In this document: one piece after another, positions 19,646-27,202 of the stretch
How the letters are laid out: each line of letters starts with the position of its first letter
How positions within the stretch are numbered: the stretch's first letter is position 1
Assembly (NCBI GenBank): GCA_030529945.1
Contig: JAUMVX010000019.1
Span: 1 to 45,208 of the forward strand
Length of the DNA: 45,208 bases
Direction of reading: 5' to 3'
Origin: Bacteroidia bacterium
Lineage (GTDB): Bacteria > Bacteroidota > Bacteroidia > Bacteroidales > UBA932
Made by a program: the position numbers and the translations under genes
The notes under the pieces: model-generated
The model's input: the letters and a program-made list of their open reading frames with translations, nothing else
Databases searched by the model: none
Told to the model about the DNA's origin: nothing

Positions 19646-19673
19646 GGGAGGGTATGTGGGTGGGAGGGTAGGG
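19646..19673 (+). promoter_or_regulatory. G-quadruplex-forming motif in divergent intergenic region
   Basis: Six runs of GGG separated by loops of 1-5 nt lie within 28 bp of the plus strand, in a wider G-rich tract (about 19577-19687). The motif meets the standard rule for an intramolecular DNA quadruplex. It lies between the promoters of the small lipoprotein gene and the first AraC-like gene. No ORF here looks real. Confidence 0.7.
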
Positions 19674-19757
19674 AGCGATCGGGGAGTTTTTTTGCGCACG
19701 AGTACATTTTGGAGAAAAAACCCTGTCCGAGAGCAGCCGGAAAGGCCCTATAATAAT

Positions 19758-19765
19758 TATATTTG
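19758..19765 (+). promoter_or_regulatory. Candidate promoter of the first AraC-like gene (-7 box)
   Basis: TATATTTG matches TAnnTTTG. No -33 box is seen at the right spacing. The element would give a leader of about 105 nt before the ATG at 19879. Confidence 0.5.
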
Positions 19766-19878
19766 AGAAAGCGAACACAGGCCCCAATGTACACAGACAT
19801 ATAACATAACAGTTCAGACCCATACCCGCAATGCAATCAGCGGGATTTTTTGTTACTAATCCTAAAAACGTTTTACCT

Positions 19879-20283
19879 ATGTCGTTTTTTTATCGGAAAC
19901 ATCATCAGACCCACATCCTTTCGGAGCGTATCGAGAGAATCATCAGCGACGGGCTATTCCACTGGATCGAGAACCGCGAATACCGCAACCCCTACGACAG
20001 CATCGAGGAGTTCGCTAATGTTCTCGGGGTAACACAAAGCGAGGTGGCTGATTATCTGCGCTTTCACCTGGACATAAAGTACTGTACGCTCAGGCGGCTG
20101 CTGAGGATCCGCGACGCCGCCATAATGCTTCTGCTACACCCTTACAAGCCGTTGCGGCACATAGGGCATCTGGTAGGATATCTCGATCCGAGCAATTTCA
20201 GATGCCAGTTCAGAGAATACACTGACTATAGCCCGGACGGCTGGCGCAAACGTATCGTAGAGAGACGTAGAAGAGACGTATAA
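19879..20283 (+). CDS. AraC-type DNA-binding mini-regulator 1
   Basis: This 134-residue protein consists almost entirely of the double helix-turn-helix DNA-binding unit of the AraC/XylS family. HTH1 lies around SIEEFANVLGVTQSEVADYL, and HTH2 contains the family hallmark LRHIGHLVGYLDPSNFRCQF followed by a YSPDGWRKR end that matches the sP..yR motif. There is no ligand-binding or phosphorelay domain. I chose the ATG at 19879 (MSFFYRKHHQ) over the one at 19831 because the upstream residues do not look like part of the domain. A paralogue follows 57 bp downstream. Regulatory targets are unknown; the adjacent large lipoprotein gene is a candidate. Confidence 0.8.
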   Translation: MSFFYRKHHQTHILSERIERIISDGLFHWIENREYRNPYDSIEEFANVLGVTQSEVADYLRFHLDIKYCTLRRLLRIRDAAIMLLLHPYKPLRHIGHLVGYLDPSNFRCQFREYTDYSPDGWRKRIVERRRRDV

Positions 20284-20340
20284 GAGGTCGCTGTTTCAGC
20301 TGTAACACCTAGAACAACATACACTTAAAAGGCTGATAAT

Positions 20341-20832
20341 ATGTTTTTACTGAATAGATCCGGCCATCACAGAAGAGGGCCGGAGCAGAAATTATCATTC
20401 GATGAACTCAGAGAAAACGACATCAGGGATGCATTGAGCGAGTGGATAGAGACGCGCAGTTACCGGGAACCGGATGACAGTATAGTAAGATTCGCGGAAA
20501 GCTGTGGAGTTAACGAGACGGAAGTGGCGGAGTATCTGAGCTATCATCTTGATACCGATTATGTGCGGCTAAGACGCGTGCTCAGAATTCAAGATGCGGT
20601 GCTTTTGTTACTTCTGTTCCCGAAGAAACCGCTTAGCCAGATCGGAAGACTTGTCGGATATAAGAACTGGAAAGAATTCAGGGTACAGTTTACGAAATAC
20701 ACTAAGCATAATCCCGAAAAGTGGCATAAACGCATAATCTCCAAGCGTGAGATGCCTCGTCCCACACGCGGCGAACACCGCCCGTCATCTCCGACTCTGC
20801 GGCTATGGTGTCCCATATTCAAGTGCCGCTGA
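20341..20832 (+). CDS. AraC-type DNA-binding mini-regulator 2
   Basis: The 163-residue protein is a paralogue of the preceding gene. Shared residues include IRDALSEWIETRSYREPDDS at the N terminus, VAEYLSYHLDTDYVRLRRVL, and the HTH2 region LSQIGRLVGYKNWKEFRVQF ending HNPEKWHKR. Like its neighbour it has both AraC helix-turn-helix units and no sensor domain. It carries an extra C-terminal tail of about 30 residues (PRPTRGEHRPSSPTLRLWCP). The two genes probably arose by tandem duplication and are cotranscribed. The tail runs to the edge of the repeat block at 20.9 kb. Confidence 0.8.
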   Translation: MFLLNRSGHHRRGPEQKLSFDELRENDIRDALSEWIETRSYREPDDSIVRFAESCGVNETEVAEYLSYHLDTDYVRLRRVLRIQDAVLLLLLFPKKPLSQIGRLVGYKNWKEFRVQFTKYTKHNPEKWHKRIISKREMPRPTRGEHRPSSPTLRLWCPIFKCR

Positions 20833-20890
20833 TAGCCGAAAGGCCAATGCGAACCGCGTGAGAGGCAGGTGGCGAATCCAGTAGGGAGTA

Positions 20891-21338
20891 AAAATGACGG
20901 TTTTCATCATGCCCGACCTGATCGGGATCGTCATGCCCGACGTGATCGGGCATCTCGTGCTGCGTGCAGGGGAGATTGCCGGTCGGGGCCGGCAATGACG
21001 GAATGGGCCGGCAATGACGGTTTTCGTCATGCCCGACCTGATCGGGATCGTCATGCCCGACGTGATCGGGCATCTCGTGCTGCGTGCAGGGGAGATTGCC
21101 GGTCGGGGCCGGCAATGACGGAATGGGCCGGCAATGACGGTTTTCGTCATGCCCGACGTGATCGGGCATCTCGTGCTGCGGCAGGGAAGGGATTGCCGGT
21201 CTGGGCCGGCAATGACGGGAAAAGGGCCGGGAGTGACGGTTTTCGTCATGCCCGACGTGATCGGGCATCTCGTGGTGCGGCAGGGAAGGGATTGCCGGTC
21301 GGGACCGGGAATGACGTGATATCGGGAATGACGGAGTA
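20891..21338. repeat. Cluster of CATG-bearing hairpin repeats (tandem units)
   Basis: Four units follow each other. Each unit has a left hairpin, ATGCCCGA-cgtga-TCGGGCAT, and a right hairpin, ATTGCCGG-n-CCGGCAAT, enclosed by GTCAT...ATGAC ends and separated by TGACGGTTTTC linkers. The first two units form a 120-bp tandem duplication that is nearly identical (about 20892-21011 and 21012-21131); the last two repeat with a 99-bp period and are more diverged. Six of the eight CATG sites in the whole window lie here (20908, 20932, 21028, 21052, 21148, 21247). Open frames on both strands (repeating MPDVIGH- or DHVGHDEN-like peptides) are by-products of the repeats, not genes. Confidence 0.9.
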
Positions 21339-21346
21339 GGCAATGA

Positions 21347-21376
21347 CAAAAAAAGGCGCGCCTCCCGGCGCGCCTT
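21347..21376 (-). terminator. Rho-independent terminator of the 1083-residue lipoprotein gene
   Basis: A perfect 10-bp stem, AAGGCGCGCC/GGCGCGCCTT, with a 4-nt loop (21353-21376) is followed on the minus strand by a run of T residues. It lies about 50 bp past the stop codon. Confidence 0.93.
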
Positions 21377-21428
21377 GGTATTTACAATGTTACAGGTTTC
21401 TGTAACAGGGTTCGCGAATCAGAATCGA

Positions 21429-24400
21429 TTACGGAGCAGGAGTAGGAGCTACTGTAGCAGTAACAGGAATCTCGATCTCAGCCTTTACTACACCCCACCA
21501 GTACTCGATGGCGATAGGCAGGTAGAGGTGGAAGTTCTGAACTACACCGGTGTTATTCTCATAGTGGAATACATAGTCACCGAGAGTAGCTGCACCTGCG
21601 GCGATGCTGATGATAGGGGAAACTGCGGTGCCAGGAGCTGCCTTGTCAGCAATCCAAACCCTGGCGGCGTTGTTCACACCTTCATATGTAGTAGTTCCGA
21701 TAGTGTAGTCGTGGAGATACTCCTTCTTGCCGGTCTGGTCAGACTTGACAGCGTCAACATCGACGGTGAGAGTCTGGAAGCCATAGTACTCATACCAGTT
21801 AACAGCGGTCTCATACCAGCACTCCTCGTAAAGACCGGTGGTCTTGTTGAAGGTGAAGATGTCGTAGTTCTGCCAATCCTTAGCGCGGAAGAGCTCACCT
21901 ACTACTACATTGTCACCTGTAGGAACAGCGTCCTTCAGAGGCTCCATCTCGTTCTTGATGATGTCCACAGGACGGAAGAAACCTACGTGGAAGTCCTCAA
22001 CGGTGGTAGGTATGTCGCAGAGGTCATAGGTACCTACGAGCTGTACGTCAGCATAGAGAAGGTCAGCAAGTTTCTCGCTGAGTTCAGCACCGGTGGTGAT
22101 AACAGGATGAGCGTACATATTCAGAACCTCCTTGGCTACGGTAGCGCCCGGAGCCCAAACGTATGTCACCTTACCCGCATCTGGAACAAGAGCAGTACCG
22201 ATATTGTCAGATGTAGAGTTCTCGCGAACGTTCTGAACATCGACGGTGGCGAGGATGTTGTCAACGTGTACAGTACCGAGGTAAAGCTCATCCTCTGTAG
22301 CTGTGCCGACAGCCTTCTTGACCACGAGCTCCTTGCCGTCAACCTTGCAGGTCTGAGCCTTGTTCAGCTCATAGTGGTACTTGACGGTCATAGAAGTCCA
22401 GACATCCTTATAAGCAGGGCTTGCAGCCTCGTCGAGGTCAACCTTTACGCGGTTGTTAACCCAATAGTTGTCGAGGAGGTTAGCGTAAACTTTGACATCG
22501 TCGGTAGTCTTGTTAGGAACGAGAGGGTTCACGAAGACAAGGTCAGTGTCAGTATCGCCGGCAGCCTTGAACCAGTATGCAGGGTTGTGCTGGATGAAGG
22601 TAACTACAGCAGGAACATCGATGGTCACGGTGAGACCGATGTAAACGAAGTCGGAAGCAGAACCGAACTTGGTGTAGAGAGTGATGGTCCTGTCCTTGAA
22701 GTCATCGATCACATTGTCAAGCTGAGTCTTGGTGAAGGTGATCTTGTACTTGTCGTTGATGGTGGTACCTGTGCCGTCCGGAGTGTAGGTGAACTTACCG
22801 TAATCCTTAACGCCGGTGGAAGGAACTTCGAGGAAGTTGCCGTCCTTCTTGATGTAGGTCTTGTGATCACAAGCGGAACCATACTTGGCGATGAAGTCGG
22901 CATAAGTCATACCGAGCTCTTTCTCGAGAACGATGTGAGAAGCCTCAGCCCAAGTGGTGTAAACATCAGTGTCGCAGAGATAAGGAACTGCAGGGAAGCT
23001 CTTGATGACGAAGTCCTTTCTGAAGGAAGTGTCCTTCGTAATCTTAATCTTGAAGTAACCGTAGAGAACCACCTCGTCATTATAGGTGAGGGTAGCGAGG
23101 ACTACAGGCTGACGGCCTACGGAAGAGATACCGGAAAGCGGGTCAGACTGGTCGTTGCGATGCTGAGTCTTACCGTCGGACTCTACCCAGCAAGGATAGA
23201 ATGTAGTGCCTTCAATCTGGCCGTACATCTGCTCCTCAGTAGTGTGGGAACCGAGCTTATAAGGAACGAGAGAGAAGCTGAGCTTCATCTCAGGATATTT
23301 CTTCTGCAGGTCCTCAACGGAAACCACCTGCTCCTCAGTCATATCAGGAGTATGGAGGTCGTCATCGAAAGGATAAACGTGAACGTTTATGATCTTAGCG
23401 AGATCGACAGGAGTCTGGTACTGGACATCCACGCTGAACGGCTGCCAAACTGCTTGAGAAGAAGTCTCATAAAGCTCAGTTACATCGAGAGGTGTAGGAA
23501 GCGCGCAAGGGAAGAGAGCGTAGGCGGTCGCATAGTTCGTCACATATTTCGAAGCGCCTGTGAAAGCGAGAGCCTTGAGTTCCTCACGGAAAGGAGCGAT
23601 GGCCTCGTAGTCGGAGCTGACGTTCTTCTCGCCGTTCTTGACGACACCGTTAAGTCTCATAACGGAAAGCGGCTTGTAACCTACAGGGATCCAAGTGTAA
23701 GGAACGGTGGCCTTGTCAGGGTTCTCGATCTGATACTTGACTACGGCGAGCTTGCCGTCCTTGTTCTTAGCGATGCTCTTGAGCTCAACATCCCAGTCGA
23801 GACCCTCGGAGCGGAAGTACTCGTCCTTATCTGAAGGCTCGAGAGTGAAGTCAGCGGATGCGAGGTCGAAGGAGTTAGGATTCACGTGATATTCAGCCTC
23901 GGCGATCTCACCCAGAGCGAAAGTACGTGCAACACCTGCGGTGGTAACGGCAGGGGTCCACGCGTGCTTGCCGCCCTTAGTAAGGACAGCAGCAGCACCG
24001 GAATCATCGTAACCGATAGGATCGTCAGCAGAAGCTGCGACGGCTTTGTAATAGTAGCCGCCGAGATACTCATATCTTACGGCCTCTACACCGTTGAGGT
24101 AAATCTGAGGAACGAATACGATGCTCTGGAGCTCGCATACGCCGATGACGAGGTCTGAGCCGTCAGCGTTGAGACCCTTGAAGGTGACAGTGCCGGCAGT
24201 CTGGTCCCAGATAGCTACGGTGCCGACCTTGACGCCTGTGCTGACGCCGTCGATGCAGATGTAACCGTTCTCGTCAAGAGTGATCTGGTCGATCTGAGCC
24301 TTGGTGTCCTGCTTTACGCCGTCGATTTCCCAATAGCCGTCAGTGCTGATGGTGACAACAGAACCGTCCTTGCCGGCAGCGCCGGTGTCACCCTTGTCGC

Positions 24401-24680
24401 CCTTGTCGCCTTTAGCGCCGTCCTTACCGTTAGTGATGGTGTAAGACTTACCGTCGCTGGTGGTGATGACATAGCCGTCGCCGGCAGAAGTCTTCTGTAC
24501 ATTGGTAATCACAGCGCCGGCATTAATGGCGGCCTGAAGGGAAGCCACGGTGGACTCCACGGTGGAGACTCTGGTCTTCAGGTCGTTAATGTCGTCTGAA
24601 TAATCCTTAGTACAGCCTGTGTACAGCAGTGCAGCACCAGCGAGGGCGCACACTACAGCCATTCTAAAAATTTTTTTCAT
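21429..24680 (-). CDS. Large surface lipoprotein with coiled coil and collagen-like stretch
   Basis: The 1083-residue precursor starts MKKIFRMAVVCALAGAALLY and has lipobox LYTGC, so it should be an outer-membrane or surface lipoprotein. A short coiled coil follows (INDLKTRVSTVESTVASLQA), then KSYTITNGKDGAKGDKGDKG and a Gly-X-Y run ending TGAAGKDG (about residues 86-108). This N-terminal layout matches the DUF4988 domain ('PL29 family lyase N-terminal domain') found in many Bacteroidales proteins. The rest, about 900 residues, is beta-rich and without a recognised catalytic motif; repeated Asp, Tyr and Thr suggest an adhesin or surface-layer-like protein. The gene has its own terminator and sits next to the AraC-like pair and the repeat block. 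Function is not established. Confidence 0.85.
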   Translation of the reverse strand: MKKIFRMAVVCALAGAALLYTGCTKDYSDDINDLKTRVSTVESTVASLQAAINAGAVITNVQKTSAGDGYVITTSDGKSYTITNGKDGAKGDKGDKGDTGAAGKDGSVVTISTDGYWEIDGVKQDTKAQIDQITLDENGYICIDGVSTGVKVGTVAIWDQTAGTVTFKGLNADGSDLVIGVCELQSIVFVPQIYLNGVEAVRYEYLGGYYYKAVAASADDPIGYDDSGAAAVLTKGGKHAWTPAVTTAGVARTFALGEIAEAEYHVNPNSFDLASADFTLEPSDKDEYFRSEGLDWDVELKSIAKNKDGKLAVVKYQIENPDKATVPYTWIPVGYKPLSVMRLNGVVKNGEKNVSSDYEAIAPFREELKALAFTGASKYVTNYATAYALFPCALPTPLDVTELYETSSQAVWQPFSVDVQYQTPVDLAKIINVHVYPFDDDLHTPDMTEEQVVSVEDLQKKYPEMKLSFSLVPYKLGSHTTEEQMYGQIEGTTFYPCWVESDGKTQHRNDQSDPLSGISSVGRQPVVLATLTYNDEVVLYGYFKIKITKDTSFRKDFVIKSFPAVPYLCDTDVYTTWAEASHIVLEKELGMTYADFIAKYGSACDHKTYIKKDGNFLEVPSTGVKDYGKFTYTPDGTGTTINDKYKITFTKTQLDNVIDDFKDRTITLYTKFGSASDFVYIGLTVTIDVPAVVTFIQHNPAYWFKAAGDTDTDLVFVNPLVPNKTTDDVKVYANLLDNYWVNNRVKVDLDEAASPAYKDVWTSMTVKYHYELNKAQTCKVDGKELVVKKAVGTATEDELYLGTVHVDNILATVDVQNVRENSTSDNIGTALVPDAGKVTYVWAPGATVAKEVLNMYAHPVITTGAELSEKLADLLYADVQLVGTYDLCDIPTTVEDFHVGFFRPVDIIKNEMEPLKDAVPTGDNVVVGELFRAKDWQNYDIFTFNKTTGLYEECWYETAVNWYEYYGFQTLTVDVDAVKSDQTGKKEYLHDYTIGTTTYEGVNNAARVWIADKAAPGTAVSPIISIAAGAATLGDYVFHYENNTGVVQNFHLYLPIAIEYWWGVVKAEIEIPVTATVAPTPAP

Positions 24681-25003
24681 AAACGAATAGATTTAAAATA
24701 AAGTTAAACTATAATACTATAATTTATTTCTGTTTCTTTCTTCCGTCTGTCGCCTCAAACCGCCCGTAAACATAGCAGTATCGGCCTTCTGGAGGCCTGT
24801 GGGCACTATACGCCCACAAAAAGGCATAAGCACCAATGCACAAAGATATGGACTATTTTTCACATATGCAATATCCCGATGCATTTTTACAGCCCCTCAA
24901 CAGGCGTTATACGCACACAAGATGCGGTTTTCGCCGGATACGTTGCATCGCGTAGAAGAAAAATTCGGATATTTGCAGCATAGATTTTAAAGCTTATTCA
25001 GGT
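24681..25003. promoter_or_regulatory. Divergent intergenic region with hairpin and weak promoter boxes
   Basis: This 323-bp gap separates the large lipoprotein gene (leftward) from the DUF1573 gene (rightward). It holds a hairpin TGTGGGC-n7-GCCCACA (24798-24818) and, for the leftward gene, a one-mismatch -7 box (24699-24706, TAACTTTA on the minus strand). For the rightward gene a one-mismatch box GATATTTG lies at 24968-24975. No small gene was recognised. Confidence 0.4.
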
Positions 25004-26095
25004 ATGAAAGTGAATGCGATATGGAAGAGAAGGGCGGGGGTCGCAGCGGCATTGGCCGCGGCAGCGTGGAGCAGCTGCGCGGCCCAGACTCTCGTAAGGG
25101 ATGGGATGGAGGTCTCGCCGGAGGTTTACAGCTTCGGGGAGCAGGACGGTCGGGTGGAGGTGCTGCGCGGTGAGTTCGTGCTGCGCAATGTCGGAAAGGA
25201 CCCTCTGCGGGTGGAGGAAGTCGTGCCGGGATGTCACTGCGTGAGCGTGGAGTGGAGCGGGGAGAGCGTGGCGCGGGGAGACAGCTGCGTGATAGCGTTC
25301 GCGTATCACAAGGATATGTACACGAAGGCTTTCCGCAAGGATATACGGGTGATGACAAGCCGCAGCGGGGAGCCGCTGACGCTGACCCTCTGCGGGGAGT
25401 TCGTGGAGAACGAGGCCTCGCTCGCGCAGAAGTATCCTTACGCGCACGGGCCGCTGGGGCTGGATGAGGAGACTGTCTCGCTCGGGAAGATATACGCCGG
25501 GGGGAGCAAGACGGAAATCGTAAAGCTGGTTAACAGGGGGACGGAAGATGTGGAGGTGGAAATCGGAGAGTGCCCGGAGGGGGTGAGTGCGGTGATGGCG
25601 GAGGGGACGGTGCCCGCGCTCGGGGAGGGCTTTATGCGCGTGAAGGTGCAGGCCGGTAAGGAGTGGGGATGGAATGAGTTCAGCGTGAGGCCGGTTGTGA
25701 ACGGGGAGGCGGTGGAGCCGATAAGGTTCAGGGCGATGACGGTGCCGGACTTCCGGAATGCGGACGCGAAGATGCTGAACGGGGGGCCGTATCCTCTGCT
25801 GCACAGCAGTACGGTGTATCTGGAGGCGGGACGCGGGAAGAAGGATGTCTGTACGGCTCTGGAGTTCGAGAATGCGGGAGAGGGGGTGCTGGAGGTGCTG
25901 AGTGCGCAGATGCTCGACGGGCGTTTCTCTCTGGAGTGTCCGGAGAGGGTCGAGCCGGGTGAGGCGGGGAAGGTGAGCATAAGGCTGGATGCTTCGGGGC
26001 TGGCTCCGGGGAGGTACAGTGCGAAGCTGTATATGGTGACGAATTCTGCGGCGGTTCCGGTGTGCGAGGCGGATGTCGTATATATAATAAGGTAA
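25004..26095 (+). CDS. Exported DUF1573 (Hydin-like beta-sandwich) protein
   Basis: The 363-residue precursor has an N-terminal signal (RRAGVAAALAAAAWSSCAAQ). The mature protein has at least two Ig-like repeats of the DUF1573 / ASPM-SPD-2-Hydin type: FVLRNVGKDPLRVEEVVPGC then HCVSVEWSGESVARGDSCVI, and a second repeat from LDEETVSLGKIYAGGSKTEI. The GCHC pair matches the conserved Cys-X-Cys of DUF1573. Such proteins are common in the Bacteroidetes envelope with unclear function. Codon use is extremely G/C-rich at third positions. The following intergenic region has one more copy of the dispersed repeat. Confidence 0.8.
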   Translation: MKVNAIWKRRAGVAAALAAAAWSSCAAQTLVRDGMEVSPEVYSFGEQDGRVEVLRGEFVLRNVGKDPLRVEEVVPGCHCVSVEWSGESVARGDSCVIAFAYHKDMYTKAFRKDIRVMTSRSGEPLTLTLCGEFVENEASLAQKYPYAHGPLGLDEETVSLGKIYAGGSKTEIVKLVNRGTEDVEVEIGECPEGVSAVMAEGTVPALGEGFMRVKVQAGKEWGWNEFSVRPVVNGEAVEPIRFRAMTVPDFRNADAKMLNGGPYPLLHSSTVYLEAGRGKKDVCTALEFENAGEGVLEVLSAQMLDGRFSLECPERVEPGEAGKVSIRLDASGLAPGRYSAKLYMVTNSAAVPVCEADVVYIIR

Positions 26096-26106
26096 GGAGG
26101 GGGTGC

Positions 26107-26194
26107 GTCATGCCCGACGTGCTCGGGCATCTCGGGGTGCGAAGGGATTGCCGGTCGGGGTCGGCAATGACGGAACGCGTGGCCGGGAATGACG
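26107..26194 (+). repeat. Single copy of the CATG-bearing hairpin repeat
   Basis: One unit has the left hairpin ATGCCCGA/TCGGGCAT, the right hairpin ATTGCCGG/CGGCAAT and a following GGCCGGGAATGACG. It is diverged from the cluster at 20.9 kb but has the same order. It contains the CATG at 26109 and begins about 10 bp after the DUF1573 stop. Confidence 0.85.
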
Positions 26195-26357
26195 TGAAGG
26201 GGGGGCGATATTGTATGTTTACATTATGTAGAAGGGGCGGGCGCGTGACCAATTCTGCGCGGCGGCGGATTGGGGAAAAAGACGCAGGGGACGGCTTACG
26301 GGGCGGTACAGGCGGAGCAGGCGGCGGAGCGGGGAGGGGGCTGAGGGTTGTATAAAG

Positions 26358-26383
26358 TACAATAACTAACTGTAGTTATTGTA
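26358..26383. promoter_or_regulatory. Perfect palindrome, candidate operator of the xylose operon
   Basis: Arms TACAATAACTA (26358-26368) and TAGTTATTGTA (26373-26383) are perfect inverted copies with a 4-nt spacer. The palindrome is about 50 bp upstream of the -33 box. A symmetric AT-rich site ahead of a Nudix-type regulator gene is what an autoregulatory operator would look like, but binding is inferred. The rest of the 26195-26433 region is G-rich on the left and AT-rich on the right, without a gene. Confidence 0.6.
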
Positions 26384-26433
26384 ACAAGCAAATATATAAC
26401 ACTCTGAAAGCAAAAGATTTATAACTAATTCGC

Positions 26434-26464
26434 TTTGTTTTTCGGAATCGATTGATTATATTTG
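26434..26464 (+). promoter_or_regulatory. Promoter of the xylose operon
   Basis: TTTG (26434-26437), exactly 19 bp and TATATTTG (26457-26464) match the Bacteroidetes consensus perfectly. The predicted start is about 15 nt before the regulator ATG at 26486. Confidence 0.85.
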
Positions 26465-26485
26465 CGCAGACTATCCGCATAATGT

Positions 26486-27202
26486 ATGACTAACGACCCG
26501 AAAAGACATTTCGCGCTGAACCATATCTCGGTGGACTGCGTAATCCTCGGATTCGACGGGGACAGGCTGAACGTGCTCCTGCTGAAACGGAACGACTTCA
26601 AGCTGAACGATATGAAGCTGCCGGGCAGCCTCATCTACGCCGACGAGAATCTCGACCAGGCGGCATCCCGCATTATGGAGGACTATACCGGTATGGCGGG
26701 AGTGGAGATGGAGCAGTTCCGGGCCTTCGGCTCTCTGGACAGGACTTCGAACCCGGACGATGTGCAGTGGCTCGTCCGCTCGCAGAACGAGAGGGTGGAA
26801 AGAATCGTCACGGTAGCCTACATCACCATACTCAGGATAAACAAGACTCTGAGCGCGAACAAGAAAGACTCCTCCCTTTTCTGGGCCCCCGTGGACAGTC
26901 TGCCGAAGCTGGCTTTCGACCATAACGCGATAGTGGCGGCGGCGGTGGAGCATTTCGCGAGGGTGGCGTATTTCAACAACGAGTACATCTTCCGTCTTCT
27001 TCCCAGGAAATTCACCATCCTTCAGTTCCGCAAGCTGTACGAGATAGTGTATCGCACTAAGGCGGACCCGGGCAATTTCCACAAGAAAGTGTCCCAGATG
27101 CCGTATGTGGTTCCGCTCGATGAGAAGGAGACGGGGCAGAGGCACCGGGCGGCGAGGCTCTACCGCTATGACAGGAAAGCATTCAAGAAAAATATGATAT
27201 GA
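26486..27202 (+). CDS. xylR: Nudix-type (NrtR-family) transcriptional regulator of xylose use
   Basis: The 238-residue protein has an N-terminal Nudix fold (HISVDCVILGFDGDRLNVLL, then MKLPGSLIYADENLDQAASR) and a C-terminal winged helix (LPRKFTILQFRKLYEIVYRT). The Nudix box is degenerate: the catalytic REUxEE residues are replaced (ASRIMEDYTGM), as in NrtR-type regulators that sense a ligand without hydrolysing it. In Bacteroides related proteins control arabinose and xylose genes. Here it heads an operon with xylulokinase, xylose isomerase and a sugar symporter, so control of xylose genes is the likely role. The symbol is given from this context. Its stop overlaps the next start by 4 bp. Confidence 0.85.
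   Translation: MTNDPKRHFALNHISVDCVILGFDGDRLNVLLLKRNDFKLNDMKLPGSLIYADENLDQAASRIMEDYTGMAGVEMEQFRAFGSLDRTSNPDDVQWLVRSQNERVERIVTVAYITILRINKTLSANKKDSSLFWAPVDSLPKLAFDHNAIVAAAVEHFARVAYFNNEYIFRLLPRKFTILQFRKLYEIVYRTKADPGNFHKKVSQMPYVVPLDEKETGQRHRAARLYRYDRKAFKKNMI

Noticed and set aside
19540-19836. Frame of 98 codons on the minus strand in the G-rich gap
   Set aside because: It is rich in Pro, His, Ser and Arg because it is antisense to the G-quadruplex tract. There is no domain and no suitable start context.
20891-21338. Possible CRISPR array
   Set aside because: The units are long hairpin repeats in head-to-tail order without unique spacers of constant length, and no cas gene is nearby.
20803-21349. 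Open frames on both strands across the repeat block, with repeated peptide motifs
   Set aside because: The peptide repeats are only a translation of the DNA repeats. Frames exist on both strands, and no signal or domain is present.
21375-23834. Open frame of over 800 codons antisense to the large lipoprotein gene
   Set aside because: It follows from codon bias in the true gene (few codons whose complement is a stop). The deduced protein has no start signal, domain or sensible composition, whereas the opposite strand has a lipobox, promoter-proximal start and terminator.
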